Source: Bacteroidales bacterium
GTDB lineage: Bacteria; Bacteroidota; Bacteroidia; Bacteroidales; UBA932
Length of the DNA: 64,000 nt
NCBI GenBank assembly: GCA_017626355.1
Contig: JAGAIY010000016.1
Location: 84,202-148,201, forward strand
Reading direction: 5' to 3'
Under the pieces are notes generated by a model. That model was not told the DNA's origin and did no database searches. It saw nothing but the letters and a program-made list of their open reading frames with translations. Every line of letters begins with the position of its first letter. The first letter of the stretch is position 1. The position numbers and the translations under genes are program-made. Shown here in pieces: positions 34,171-43,489 of this stretch.

Positions 34171-34701
34171 ATGCATAATAGAAAACTTTTGAACATAGAG
34201 CTTGGCCGTGTCACGGCTGACCAGTATAAGGAACTCCCTGAATCAGGTATCGTACTGGTTCTGGACAATATACGGAGTGCGCATAATGTGGGATCGGCAT
34301 TCCGGACCGCCGACTCCTTCAAGGTCGACAAGATATGTCTGTGCGGGATATGTGCCGTGCCGCCTTCTGCAGAGATCCACAAGTCTGCCTTAGGGGCGGA
34401 GGAAAGCGTCGCATGGGTCCGTTATGACAGGACAATGGACGCGGTAGCGGCGCTCAAGGAGGAAGGATATGTCATTGTCAGCGTCGAGCAGACTGTCGGT
34501 TCGGTGATGCTGGACAGCTTTCATCGTGAGGAAGGCCGTAAGTATGCACTGGTCTTCGGCAACGAGGTGGCCGGCGTGAATCAGGAAGTGGTGGATGCTT
34601 CTGACTTTTCCCTTGAAATACCGCAATACGGGACTAAGCACTCGCTTAATGTATCAGTGAGTGTCGGTGTCATCCTGTGGCATTTCAGGGCTGGGTTATA
34701 G
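34171..34701 (+). CDS. TrmH/SpoU family RNA 2'-O-methyltransferase
   Basis: A 176-residue SPOUT-fold enzyme with the three SpoU motifs: NIRSAHNVGSAFRTAD (motif 1), LVFGNEVAGV (motif 2) and IPQYGTKHSLNVSVSVGV (motif 3). It lacks the extra N-terminal RNA-binding domain of RlmB, so it is a minimal TrmH-type protein whose tRNA or rRNA target is unknown. Its stop overlaps that of the convergent DUF819 gene by 6 nt. Confidence 0.92.
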   Translation: MHNRKLLNIELGRVTADQYKELPESGIVLVLDNIRSAHNVGSAFRTADSFKVDKICLCGICAVPPSAEIHKSALGAEESVAWVRYDRTMDAVAALKEEGYVIVSVEQTVGSVMLDSFHREEGRKYALVFGNEVAGVNQEVVDASDFSLEIPQYGTKHSLNVSVSVGVILWHFRAGL

Positions 34702-35862
34702 GAGCTTCAGCAGTTCCGAAATGATGAAGCCGAGATAGTTGCCGGCGGCATATCCTATTATGCCGATGCTCAGTCCGGGAACAAGCACGTCCTTGTTCTT
34801 CATTGCAGCCGCCATCATAGGAACGAATGGAGGGGAATTGATGAAGGTGACCGATGAAATCACCATCATGTCGGCTTCTACCCTGAATATCCAGGCGAAG
34901 ATTGTCTGCAGCAGGAGTGAACCGAAGACTGCAACCATAAGATAGCCGAGCAGGTTCATGCCTCCTGCAAGATCGAGCTGGCTCAGATCCGCCATCGATG
35001 CGACTGCAATGCAGAAGATGTAGATGAAGTACATGCCTATGTCATAGCTGTACTTCATGTCGTGTATCTTCCTGATGAATGAGGCTCCGATTCCCAGGGT
35101 TGTGAGCATAAGGATGAAGATGGTCATGAACAGACCTTCGGGCAGGGCAAGGGCCACTCCTCCTGAAACGGCGCATATCAGCAGCGTTATTCCGAGCAGA
35201 ATGCCTCCCTGACGTATCCCGTCCTTGGAAAATATGCCTTTGTAGGGATTGTCTTCTCCCTTTGCCATTTCTTTCCTGATCTCCTCAGCATCCTTGGATG
35301 TCAGTCTTGTTCTGTCATGCGGCAGAATCTTTCTGAACAGAGGTATGCCTGCGGTCAGCAGGAAGGTAAGGTAAAGGAAACTTATGAGGATGTCGTAAGA
35401 GTTTATCAGGATGTATGTCTCGTCCTTCACTTCAAGCATGGTCTTCAGGGCTGCCAGATTTATGGTGCCTCCTGTGTATACTCCTGTAAGGAGACCTCCT
35501 ACCTTGGCACTTTCTTCTATGCTGTCTCCGAAAATCAGATATCCTGTCACGACTGCCAGAATGACCGATACGAGTCCGGTGACCATTGCGAGTATCTGCG
35601 ACCTTGTGCCTTCGCGTCTGAATGTGCAGCCGAAAAGCATCAGCGGGATGGCCAGAGGGACGGTTGCGTTGGACATGATGTCCTGTACCAGAGGGAGTTC
35701 ATCAGGCATGATCCCTGTATTGCCGATTGCCAGTCCTACCATATATAATATAAGGACTGGGCCTATCTTTCCCAGGACAGGCACCTTTCTGCATAGCCAT
35801 AATACGCCTGCCGGAATCGTGCAGAATGCGGTTACGAGTATGATTGTGTTGAATGTATTCAT
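34696..35862 (-). CDS. DUF819 family membrane protein (putative transporter)
   Basis: A 388-residue protein with about ten membrane segments in two halves, separated by a charged loop (about 195-225, with KDAEEIRKEMAKGEDNPYKG). Repeated small-residue motifs such as GVYTGGTINLAAL and SVTFINSPPFVPMMAAA occupy equivalent positions in each half, typical of DUF819/YjcL and of inverted-repeat transporters. Substrate is unknown. Longer in-frame starts at 35919 and 35883 are contradicted by the -7 box at 35884-35891, which would place transcription initiation after both; ATG 35862 is preferred. Confidence 0.85.
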   Translation of the reverse strand: MNTFNTIILVTAFCTIPAGVLWLCRKVPVLGKIGPVLILYMVGLAIGNTGIMPDELPLVQDIMSNATVPLAIPLMLFGCTFRREGTRSQILAMVTGLVSVILAVVTGYLIFGDSIEESAKVGGLLTGVYTGGTINLAALKTMLEVKDETYILINSYDILISFLYLTFLLTAGIPLFRKILPHDRTRLTSKDAEEIRKEMAKGEDNPYKGIFSKDGIRQGGILLGITLLICAVSGGVALALPEGLFMTIFILMLTTLGIGASFIRKIHDMKYSYDIGMYFIYIFCIAVASMADLSQLDLAGGMNLLGYLMVAVFGSLLLQTIFAWIFRVEADMMVISSVTFINSPPFVPMMAAAMKNKDVLVPGLSIGIIGYAAGNYLGFIISELLKLL

Positions 35863-35883
35863 CAGGTTCAAGGTTTTACGCAT

Positions 35884-35891
35884 CAAAGATA
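35884..35891 (-). promoter_or_regulatory. -7 promoter box of the DUF819 gene
   Basis: The minus strand reads TATCTTTG, a consensus match, immediately followed by an ATG that would lie upstream of the predicted transcript start. Confidence 0.5.
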
Positions 35892-35912
35892 TGACTTTTC
35901 GGATAAAAGTAC

Positions 35913-35941
35913 TTGTCATTCTCCGTTTATTTGTAAATTTG
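35913..35941 (+). promoter_or_regulatory. Promoter of the galM lipoprotein gene
   Basis: TTG (35913-35915), an 18-nt spacer, then TAAATTTG (35934-35941). The following TAGAAT is identical to the downstream context of the response-regulator promoter at 54025. Confidence 0.6.
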
Positions 35942-35968
35942 TAGAATCAACAATAAAATGATAACCAT

Positions 35969-37096
35969 ATGAAAAAGTTTTTAGGGGCAATGGCCCTTTG
36001 CCTTGTTCTGGCGTCATGTGCAGGAAAGAATGATGAGATCGTACTTTTCCCTGAGTCTGACTTCAATACCGAAGTAGATGGAAGGCCTGTGTCTGTCTAT
36101 ACGTTGAAATCCGGTGATGTTGTCATGCAGGTGACCAATTTCGGTGCCCGTGTAGTTTCATTGTGGACTCCGGACAGAAACGGACATTACGAGGATATTG
36201 TCTTGGGATACAATAATATCGACAACTACATAAACAATCCGGGCGAGCGTTTCCTCGGAGCTGTGGTCGGACCATATGCCAACAGAATCGCCGGCGGAAC
36301 CTACTCTATCGGAGATGAGACCTACAACTTCCCTCTGAACAATAACGGCCAGACTCTTCATGGAGGCCTCAAGGGCCTTGATATGGTCGTATGGAATGTG
36401 GATTCAGTCGACGAGGACAGCATTGTCCTCTCTTATCTCCATCCGGACGGTCAGGATGGAATGCCTGGAAACCTGAACATCGTGATGACTTATACGCTTA
36501 CTCCTGAGAATGAGTTCAGGGTTGACTATGTTGCTGAGACCGACAAGGCCACACATGTCAATATATCGCACCATTCGTTCTTCAACCTTAAGGGAGAAGG
36601 CAATGGTACTGTAACGGACAATGTCATGGTTATCAATGCTTCTCATACCACTCCTGTCAATGAGGTCCTCATTCCGTCCGGAGAAGTGGCTGACGTAACC
36701 GGCACTCCTTTCGATTTCCGTGAGCCGCATACGATCGGTGAGCGCATCGAGGCGGATGACCAGCAGCTCAAGAATGGTCTCGGATATGACCACAACTGGG
36801 TTCTTGACCGCAAGACTCCTGACCAGCTTGAATTTGCTGCGTCAGTTCATGAACCTGCTTCAGGACGTTTCCTCGAAGTCTTTACAGACCAGCCTGCAAT
36901 GCAGTTCTACAGCGGAAACTTCTTTGACGGCAGCACTACGGGAAAATACGGAAAGGCGTTGAGGTTCCGTGAGTCGATCGCTCTTGAGACTCAGAAGTAT
37001 CCTGATACTCCTCACCATGCACACTTCCCGTCTACCTTGCTCAATCCTGGTGAAAAGTATGTCCATACCTGCGTATACAGGTTCAGTGTAAAATAG
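35969..37096 (+). CDS. galM: Aldose 1-epimerase, lipoprotein form
   Basis: Galactose mutarotase, interconverting alpha and beta anomers of aldoses. The 375-residue protein has GPYANRIAGGTY, HGGLKGLD, VNISHHSFFNL (catalytic His region), GYDHNW and a late glutamate segment. Unusually for a metabolic enzyme it starts with a lipoprotein signal peptide, lipobox LASC with C17, followed by AGKNDE, so it should sit in the periplasm or on the outer membrane. This form occurs in Bacteroidetes. Transcribed alone and followed by a terminator. Confidence 0.94.
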   Translation: MKKFLGAMALCLVLASCAGKNDEIVLFPESDFNTEVDGRPVSVYTLKSGDVVMQVTNFGARVVSLWTPDRNGHYEDIVLGYNNIDNYINNPGERFLGAVVGPYANRIAGGTYSIGDETYNFPLNNNGQTLHGGLKGLDMVVWNVDSVDEDSIVLSYLHPDGQDGMPGNLNIVMTYTLTPENEFRVDYVAETDKATHVNISHHSFFNLKGEGNGTVTDNVMVINASHTTPVNEVLIPSGEVADVTGTPFDFREPHTIGERIEADDQQLKNGLGYDHNWVLDRKTPDQLEFAASVHEPASGRFLEVFTDQPAMQFYSGNFFDGSTTGKYGKALRFRESIALETQKYPDTPHHAHFPSTLLNPGEKYVHTCVYRFSVK

Positions 37097-37116
37097 ATTT
37101 CCAACAGGAAGTGACA

Positions 37117-37150
37117 AAATGTCAGTCTTTCGGGGCTGGCATTTCTTTTG
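37117..37150 (+). terminator. Terminator after galM
   Basis: AAATGTCAGTC pairs with GGCTGGCATTT (11 bp, two G-U pairs) around TTTCGG, then CTTTTGT. It lies 20 bp past the galM stop. Confidence 0.72.
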
Positions 37151-37229
37151 TCTGATATGGCACACGTCGCTTCAGCCCGTTTGCAGGGCGATATCGGAAC
37201 ATGAATAACAAACAATAAAAATAAATATT

Positions 37230-37496
37230 ATGATAAGACCATTAGCAGATAGAGTTGTCATCGAGCCAAAGGCGGCCGAGACACAGACAGCTTCAGGACT
37301 TTATATTCCTGAAACAGCAAAGGAGAAACCGCAGCAGGGAACAGTAGTGGCGGCAGGACCGGGAAAGAAGGATGAGCCTATGGAAGTAAAGGTCGGTGAT
37401 GTTGTGATCTATGGCAAGTATTCGGGAACAGAGGTCTCTGTCGATGGCAAGGATTATCTCATCATGAAGCAGTCTGACATACTGGCTGTCCTCTAA
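37230..37496 (+). CDS. groES: Co-chaperonin GroES (Hsp10)
   Basis: The 88-residue lid of the GroEL chamber, starting [14 protein letters not shown], with the mobile loop around [19 protein letters not shown] and the C-terminal [13 protein letters not shown]. Shorter than E. coli GroES by about nine residues, as in other Bacteroidetes. The 80 bp between the galM terminator and this gene has neither a CIRCE operator nor an exact TAnnTTTG box. Confidence 0.97.
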   Translation: MIRPLADRVVIEPKAAETQTASGLYIPETAKEKPQQGTVVAAGPGKKDEPMEVKVGDVVIYGKYSGTEVSVDGKDYLIMKQSDILAVL

Positions 37497-37524
37497 TATG
37501 ACATTCTGACAAGGAACAATATAA

Positions 37525-39165
<1,641 letters not shown>

Positions 39166-39187
39166 GATCAGGATTACAGTAAATATG

Positions 39188-39229
39188 AAAGGTCGCGAAG
39201 CTGTTCATCGAGCTTCGCGACCTTTGTTT
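39188..39229 (+). terminator. Terminator of groES-groEL
   Basis: AAAGGTCGCGAAGCT pairs perfectly with AGCTTCGCGACCTTT (15 bp) around an eight-base loop, then GTTTT. Confidence 0.95.
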
Positions 39230-39260
39230 TATAATGTATTGATATCCAGCTTCTTATCTA

Positions 39261-39288
39261 TTCTCGGGTGTTCCTTTGGGAGCACCCG
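39261..39288. repeat. REP-like hairpin repeat, copy 2
   Basis: CGGGTGTTCC and GGAGCACCCG form an 11-bp hairpin with a two-base loop. Copy 1 is at 23626-23653. ACAGAGGGTT follows at 39311-39320 and is the inverse of a sequence beside copy 1. Confidence 0.55.
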
Positions 39289-39300
39289 TGGATTTGTAAG

Positions 39301-39420
39301 GTGTTGGTGTACAGAGGGTTAGGTGACGGGGCTCCGTTGGAGGTTTCTGTTGGTGGGGACTGCCGTTGGAGAGGGTGCCGTTGAGGTTGTGGGGGAGCGT
39401 TGAGAGGTGGGGATAAAGAA
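39301..39420. other. G-rich non-coding stretch with CCGTTGGAG repeats
   Basis: Part of a 320-bp gene-free interval between groEL and rpsT. CCGTTGGAG occurs at 39334-39342 and 39363-39371, with variants at 39378-39385 and 39397-39404. Runs of three to five G recur throughout. It lies between the groEL and rpsT terminators, so neither main transcript should cross it. No open reading frame is convincing. Confidence 0.5.
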
Positions 39421-39449
39421 AAAGAAGCAGTCGTTCAGACTACTTCTTT
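39421..39449 (-). terminator. Terminator of tRNA-Glu-rpsT
   Basis: AAAGAAG-AGTC pairs with GACT-CTTCTTT around GTTCA with one mismatch. On the minus strand it is followed by TTCTTTATCC. Confidence 0.75.
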
Positions 39450-39486
39450 CCAGCTATAAGAACCCTTTAATCAGGAATGTCTATCC

Positions 39487-39741
39487 TTATGAGAGTTTAT
39501 TGATGTATACCGCGATACCGCTCTTGAGGTTTGCAGCCTTGTTCTTGTGGATAACGCCGATCTTTGCGAGCTTGTCGATCATTGCATAAACCTTTGGTGC
39601 GTTAGCCTCTGCTGCTGCCTTGTCGCTTGTGTTGCGGATCGCACGAATTGCGTTCCTTGTTGTCTTTGCATAATACTTATTATGCAATCTGCGCCTTTCG
39701 CTCTGGCGATAGCGCTTGTCTGCTGATGCGTGATTTGCCAT
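39487..39741 (-). CDS. rpsT: 30S ribosomal protein S20
   Basis: An 84-residue, strongly basic, helical protein: [22 protein letters not shown] at the start, then [10 protein letters not shown] and the C-terminal [20 protein letters not shown]20 binds 16S rRNA. It starts 24 nt downstream of tRNA-Glu, with no promoter between, so its mRNA is probably made by 3' processing of the tRNA. Confidence 0.97.
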   Translation of the reverse strand: MANHASADKRYRQSERRRLHNKYYAKTTRNAIRAIRNTSDKAAAEANAPKVYAMIDKLAKIGVIHKNKAANLKSGIAVYINKLS

Positions 39742-39765
39742 TATTTTTATTTTTTATATTTCTTG

Positions 39766-39837
39766 TAGTCGGTAGGGGAATCGAACCCCTCTTGCAAGAA
39801 TGAAAATCTTGAGTCCTAACCGATAGACGAACCGACC
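39766..39837 (-). tRNA. tRNA-Glu (anticodon TTC)
   Basis: The minus strand folds as GGTCGGT with ACCGACT (first pair G-U), anticodon stem CAAGA/TCTTG with loop TTTTCAT, and T arm AGGGG TTCGATT CCCCT. Discriminator A; no encoded CCA. Reads GAA and GAG. Confidence 0.95.
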
Positions 39838-39866
39838 AAACTGACCATTTTTTACAAATGGGAGTG

Positions 39867-39898
39867 CAAAGGTATGAATTTTATTTTAAATCCCAAAA
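39867..39898 (-). promoter_or_regulatory. Promoter of tRNA-Glu-rpsT
   Basis: The minus strand reads TTTTG, a 19-nt spacer, then TACCTTTG, followed by CACTCCCATTTGTA. The same boxes, spacing and downstream CACTCCCA occur before rpmH. Confidence 0.82.
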
Positions 39899-39916
39899 GA
39901 TTTTTGATTCTTTTCT

Positions 39917-40927
39917 TTATTTATCTTCATTTTTTGCCCACTCGAAGGAATAGATTACCGATTCCACCTGTCTCAGGTACTGGCGCTTGTCGTATTTCGG
40001 TGCATATACGAATCCCTGAAGTACAATTACTTCCTTGCCATCTTTGCTGTAGAAGGCATGGGAAACGAAAGGACCTCCCATAAAATCGTTTTCTACTTCC
40101 CAGAATCCTCTGATTTCGGCAAAATCAAGGCCTTTGTATTTCTTGTATTCGATAGAAGGACGTGCGAAGTCGGAAATAGTCATGTATGTGTTGTCGAACA
40201 TTCCCGGAACATTGTTCATGAGCATTCTGTTGCTGTTCTCAAGGATGTTGTCCAGATCCATCATCTGCTCTCCATCCACGACAGGATATTTGTAGATGAG
40301 CACTCCCTGAGTGACGTACTGAGGGTTGTACTCTATCCATATGAAGTCCTCGGTCTTTTTCTTGATCTTGTAGCCGGAAGGGAAATGTGGTGATCCTCCG
40401 ACCATTTCTGTGACGACAGGAGCAAGAGAGAGCTCTTCATATTTTTTCGTATTGGCTATTACACGGTCCCTTTCTGCCTGTTCCAGAACTGCGGTCATGT
40501 TGCTGCTGTTCTCTTTGATCAGCTTGACGGCTGTATCGCTGTCTGCTGCATTGATGCGTATGACGCACTGAGGTCTTGCCCAGACATCGTTCTTGAATAC
40601 TACGCCAGGTTCTGTCACGTCAGGCTTGATGTTCACTATGATGATGTTCCTGTGGATCTGGAACATCTGTGTGAAACCGTTTGGTGCGACGTTCACAAGG
40701 GTGTAAAGCGGTTCGCTCTGCGGAAGGAAAGGGCATTCGCACGCGAGGCTGTCTCTAAGAACTGTACCCACGGCTCCTTCCCACTGTCCCTTGTCGATCA
40801 CGACGATCACTTCTCCTGCCTTTCCGCTGATGTTGGGAAGAAGTGCCTGTTTTCTTTTGGCATCGCTGCATGATATCAAGGAGATGGCAGCCATCGCCAT
40901 AAAAAGATATGTAAGTATCCGTTTCAT
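39917..40927 (-). CDS. DUF4837 family lipoprotein
   Basis: The 336-residue protein has a lipoprotein signal peptide (lipobox SLISC, C20) and matches the DUF4837 family known from Bacteroidetes. Segments such as AGEVIVVIDKGQWEG and GGSPHFPSGYKIKKKTEDFIWIEY are characteristic in my judgement. Function is unknown; it should sit at the inner leaflet of the outer membrane or in the periplasm. It is the last gene of an operon with the M23 peptidase, dxr and rseP, with an 18-nt gap to rseP. Confidence 0.82.
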   Translation of the reverse strand: MKRILTYLFMAMAAISLISCSDAKRKQALLPNISGKAGEVIVVIDKGQWEGAVGTVLRDSLACECPFLPQSEPLYTLVNVAPNGFTQMFQIHRNIIIVNIKPDVTEPGVVFKNDVWARPQCVIRINAADSDTAVKLIKENSSNMTAVLEQAERDRVIANTKKYEELSLAPVVTEMVGGSPHFPSGYKIKKKTEDFIWIEYNPQYVTQGVLIYKYPVVDGEQMMDLDNILENSNRMLMNNVPGMFDNTYMTISDFARPSIEYKKYKGLDFAEIRGFWEVENDFMGGPFVSHAFYSKDGKEVIVLQGFVYAPKYDKRQYLRQVESVIYSFEWAKNEDK

Positions 40928-40945
40928 GTTATTGTGTTTTGTTGG

Positions 40946-42283
40946 TTATCTTAAAAGTCTTGCAATGTCGTTGCCGAAAGCGAGGAACATGAGCGCAAGC
41001 AGCAGGAACATTCCTATCAGCTGCATGACATACAGGAACTTGTCGCTCGGTTTTCTGCCCGTCAGCATCTCGTATATCGTGAATGCTATATGTCCTCCGT
41101 CAAGAGCCGGAATCGGGATGAGGTTCATGACTCCCAGCATAACCGACAGCAGGGCGAGTATGTTGAGAAAACTGTACCAGTCCCATGTCGACGGGAAGAT
41201 CTGGCCCATTGCTATGAAGCTTCCTACGGATTTGTACGCTTCAGTACTTGGTGTGAATACGAGCCTCAGATCCTTGATGTAACCTCCAATCGTCGAAAAA
41301 GTCTTTCTGAATCCGGCAGGGATGGCGTTCAATACCGTATATTCCTTTGTCCTGATGCCGTCTATCCTTGTGAATACTCCTACCCTTCCGAGTGTATCTG
41401 TCTGCAGATCGAGTGAAAGGGTGTCGCTTCCGCGCAGGATTTCAGCATCTATTGTCTTTCCGGCATTGTTTCTCAGTATGGCTTCTGCATCCTGTACGAA
41501 ACGGACAGGCTTCTCGTCGATTCCAATGATTCTGTCGTTTACCTGCAGGCCTGAGCTGTAATTTATGGAATTTTCAGGTATCCTGTCGATAGTGAACGGT
41601 CTTGCGAGGTCAAACATTCCAGGCGTATTGAGAACGTCGCCCATACGGCTGTGGTCTATATAAATGTTGACCGTATCTCCATCTCTGAGGACGGTGGCCT
41701 TTGAAGCTCTTTCTCTTGCAAGATTGGCCTGAAGCATGCCGAAATTTTCCGGAACATAGTCGTCGAAGCTCAGTATCCTGTCTCCGTTCCTGAACCCAAG
41801 GTCATATGCAAGTTCGTTTACATATATGCAGTTGTCTTCGTTGCTTATGTAGCTTTCGCCCCAGCCTGCCAGGATTCCTGAATATACGAGAATGGCGAAG
41901 ATGAAATTGAAAAGTACGCCTCCGGCCATCACCAGAAGGCGTTTCCATGCCGGTTTTGATCTGAATTCCCATGGCTGAGGTTCTGTCTTCAGATGCTCGG
42001 TATCCATGGACTCGTCGATCATTCCCGCTATCTTGCAGTAGCCTCCGAGGGGGAGCCAGCCTATTCCGTATTCGGTCTCCCATTTCTTCGCTGCCGGAAA
42101 GATTCTTGCGAACCAGCCGGTCTTGGTGCTGAGCAGCTTCACGTCGCCGGCATCAAAGAACAGAAAGAATTTGTCTACCCTGATGCCGAAGGCCTTGGCG
42201 AAGATGAAGTGACCGAATTCATGGACAAGTATCAGGATAGACAGCGCAAGTGTGACCTGTATCGTCTTTATCAATGCTATCAT
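40946..42283 (-). CDS. rseP: Site-2 protease RseP
   Basis: Intramembrane metalloprotease of the RseP family, which cleaves anti-sigma factors and leftover signal peptides. The 445-residue protein has ILVHEFGHFIFAK (H21, E22, H25), PDZ segments in the periplasmic region (for example LGFRNGDRILSFDD and GLQVNDRIIGIDEKPV) and the C-terminal NLIPIPALDGGHI motif with the third metal ligand. It lies 8 nt after dxr, a widespread pairing. Confidence 0.95.
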   Translation of the reverse strand: MIALIKTIQVTLALSILILVHEFGHFIFAKAFGIRVDKFFLFFDAGDVKLLSTKTGWFARIFPAAKKWETEYGIGWLPLGGYCKIAGMIDESMDTEHLKTEPQPWEFRSKPAWKRLLVMAGGVLFNFIFAILVYSGILAGWGESYISNEDNCIYVNELAYDLGFRNGDRILSFDDYVPENFGMLQANLARERASKATVLRDGDTVNIYIDHSRMGDVLNTPGMFDLARPFTIDRIPENSINYSSGLQVNDRIIGIDEKPVRFVQDAEAILRNNAGKTIDAEILRGSDTLSLDLQTDTLGRVGVFTRIDGIRTKEYTVLNAIPAGFRKTFSTIGGYIKDLRLVFTPSTEAYKSVGSFIAMGQIFPSTWDWYSFLNILALLSVMLGVMNLIPIPALDGGHIAFTIYEMLTGRKPSDKFLYVMQLIGMFLLLALMFLAFGNDIARLLR

Positions 42284-42291
42284 ATCAAGTG

Positions 42292-43467
42292 TCAGAAGGA
42301 TTTTGCTCCGGACTTTCTGATGAGTCCGGCCGCTTTTGCATAGGCGGACTCGTTCGTCTGGAAAATTGTTTCAAGGGACGGGTCGGCTACAAAATCCGAG
42401 CCAGCCATTGTCTCCGCGACTATGTCTGTGATGTCATAGAAGCCGATTTCATCTTTCAGATAAGCTGCCACTGCGGCTTCGTTCGCTGCATTCATGATGC
42501 AGGCCATGTTTCCTCCCTTTGCGAGCGATTCATATGCAAGGTCCAGGGCTGGGAACCTGTTTCTGTCGGGAGCGTGGAAAGTCATTGAGGCAAGCTCTGC
42601 GAAATTGAGCTTCCTGTTGTTGAGCGGAAGCCTTTCCGGCCAGCTGAGGGCGTACTGGATAGGTTCCCTCATGTCCGGGTGGCCGAGCTGGGCGATGACT
42701 GCCCCGTCTGCATATTCAATCATGGAATGGATGATCGATTCAGGGTGCACTACGACCTCTATCTTGTCGCCGGGAATGCCGAACAGCCATCTTGCTTCGA
42801 TTATTTCCAGACCCTTGTTCATCATGGTGGCGGAATCTATCGTGATCTTGCTTCCCATGTTCCAGTTCGGGTGTTTGAGGGCTTCAGAACAGCGCGCTTT
42901 CGCGATGTCTTCCTTGGCCCAAGTGCGGAAAGGACCTCCGGAAGCGGTCAGATGGATCTTTTCTATCTGAGCACCGGCGGATCCCATGAGACATTGAAAG
43001 ATGGCCGAGTGTTCCGAGTCTACCGGGAATATCCTGACATTGTTCTTCGCAGCCAGATCCATTACAAGCTGACCTGCCGCTACAAGGGTCTCCTTATTGG
43101 CCAATGCGATGGTCTTGCCGGCGTTGATCGCCGCTATTGTGGAAGAAAGGCCGCTGAAGCCTACCATTGAGGTCAGCACTATGTCGATCTCGCTGCTTGT
43201 CACAAGGTCGCATACCGAATCCATTCCGGCAAAGACCTTTATCATGTGAGGCTGGAGGGCGTCTGCCGTCTCCTTGTATTTGCTTTCATTGCAGATCACC
43301 ACATTGTTCGCGTCGAATTCGATGGCCTGCTCTATCAGCAGGTCGACGCTGTTGTTGGCGGTAAGAAGTTCCACTTCGAACTTGTCTCTGTGCTGTCTTA
43401 TGACATCCAGAGCCTGTCTGCCGATGGATCCTGTAGATCCCAATATGGCTACATGTCTCTTTTTCAT
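42292..43467 (-). CDS. dxr: 1-deoxy-D-xylulose 5-phosphate reductoisomerase
   Basis: Second enzyme of the MEP isoprenoid pathway, making MEP from DXP with NADPH; the target of fosmidomycin. The 391-residue protein has the NADPH motif LGSTGSIGRQALDV (9-22), NKETLVAAG, the metal-binding PVDSEHSAIFQ and the flexible-loop ASGGPFRTW, then KMGSKITIDSATMMNKGLE-like text (here NMGSKITIDSATMMNKGLE). Length is normal. It lies between the M23 peptidase and rseP. Confidence 0.97.
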   Translation of the reverse strand: MKKRHVAILGSTGSIGRQALDVIRQHRDKFEVELLTANNSVDLLIEQAIEFDANNVVICNESKYKETADALQPHMIKVFAGMDSVCDLVTSSEIDIVLTSMVGFSGLSSTIAAINAGKTIALANKETLVAAGQLVMDLAAKNNVRIFPVDSEHSAIFQCLMGSAGAQIEKIHLTASGGPFRTWAKEDIAKARCSEALKHPNWNMGSKITIDSATMMNKGLEIIEARWLFGIPGDKIEVVVHPESIIHSMIEYADGAVIAQLGHPDMREPIQYALSWPERLPLNNRKLNFAELASMTFHAPDRNRFPALDLAYESLAKGGNMACIMNAANEAAVAAYLKDEIGFYDITDIVAETMAGSDFVADPSLETIFQTNESAYAKAAGLIRKSGAKSF

Positions 43468-43489
43468 GTCTTTATCTCTGTTGTGGCTG

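Noticed and set aside
37112-37124. TGACA-AAA-TGTCA dyad as a heat-shock operator
   Set aside because: Its right half is part of the galM terminator stem, and no second copy lies near groES.
37137-37151. Sigma-54-like promoter (GG-N10-GT) before groES
   Set aside because: The -24 element lies in the 3' arm of a good 11-bp terminator hairpin after galM, and the -12 dinucleotide is GT, not GC. The terminator explains the sequence better.
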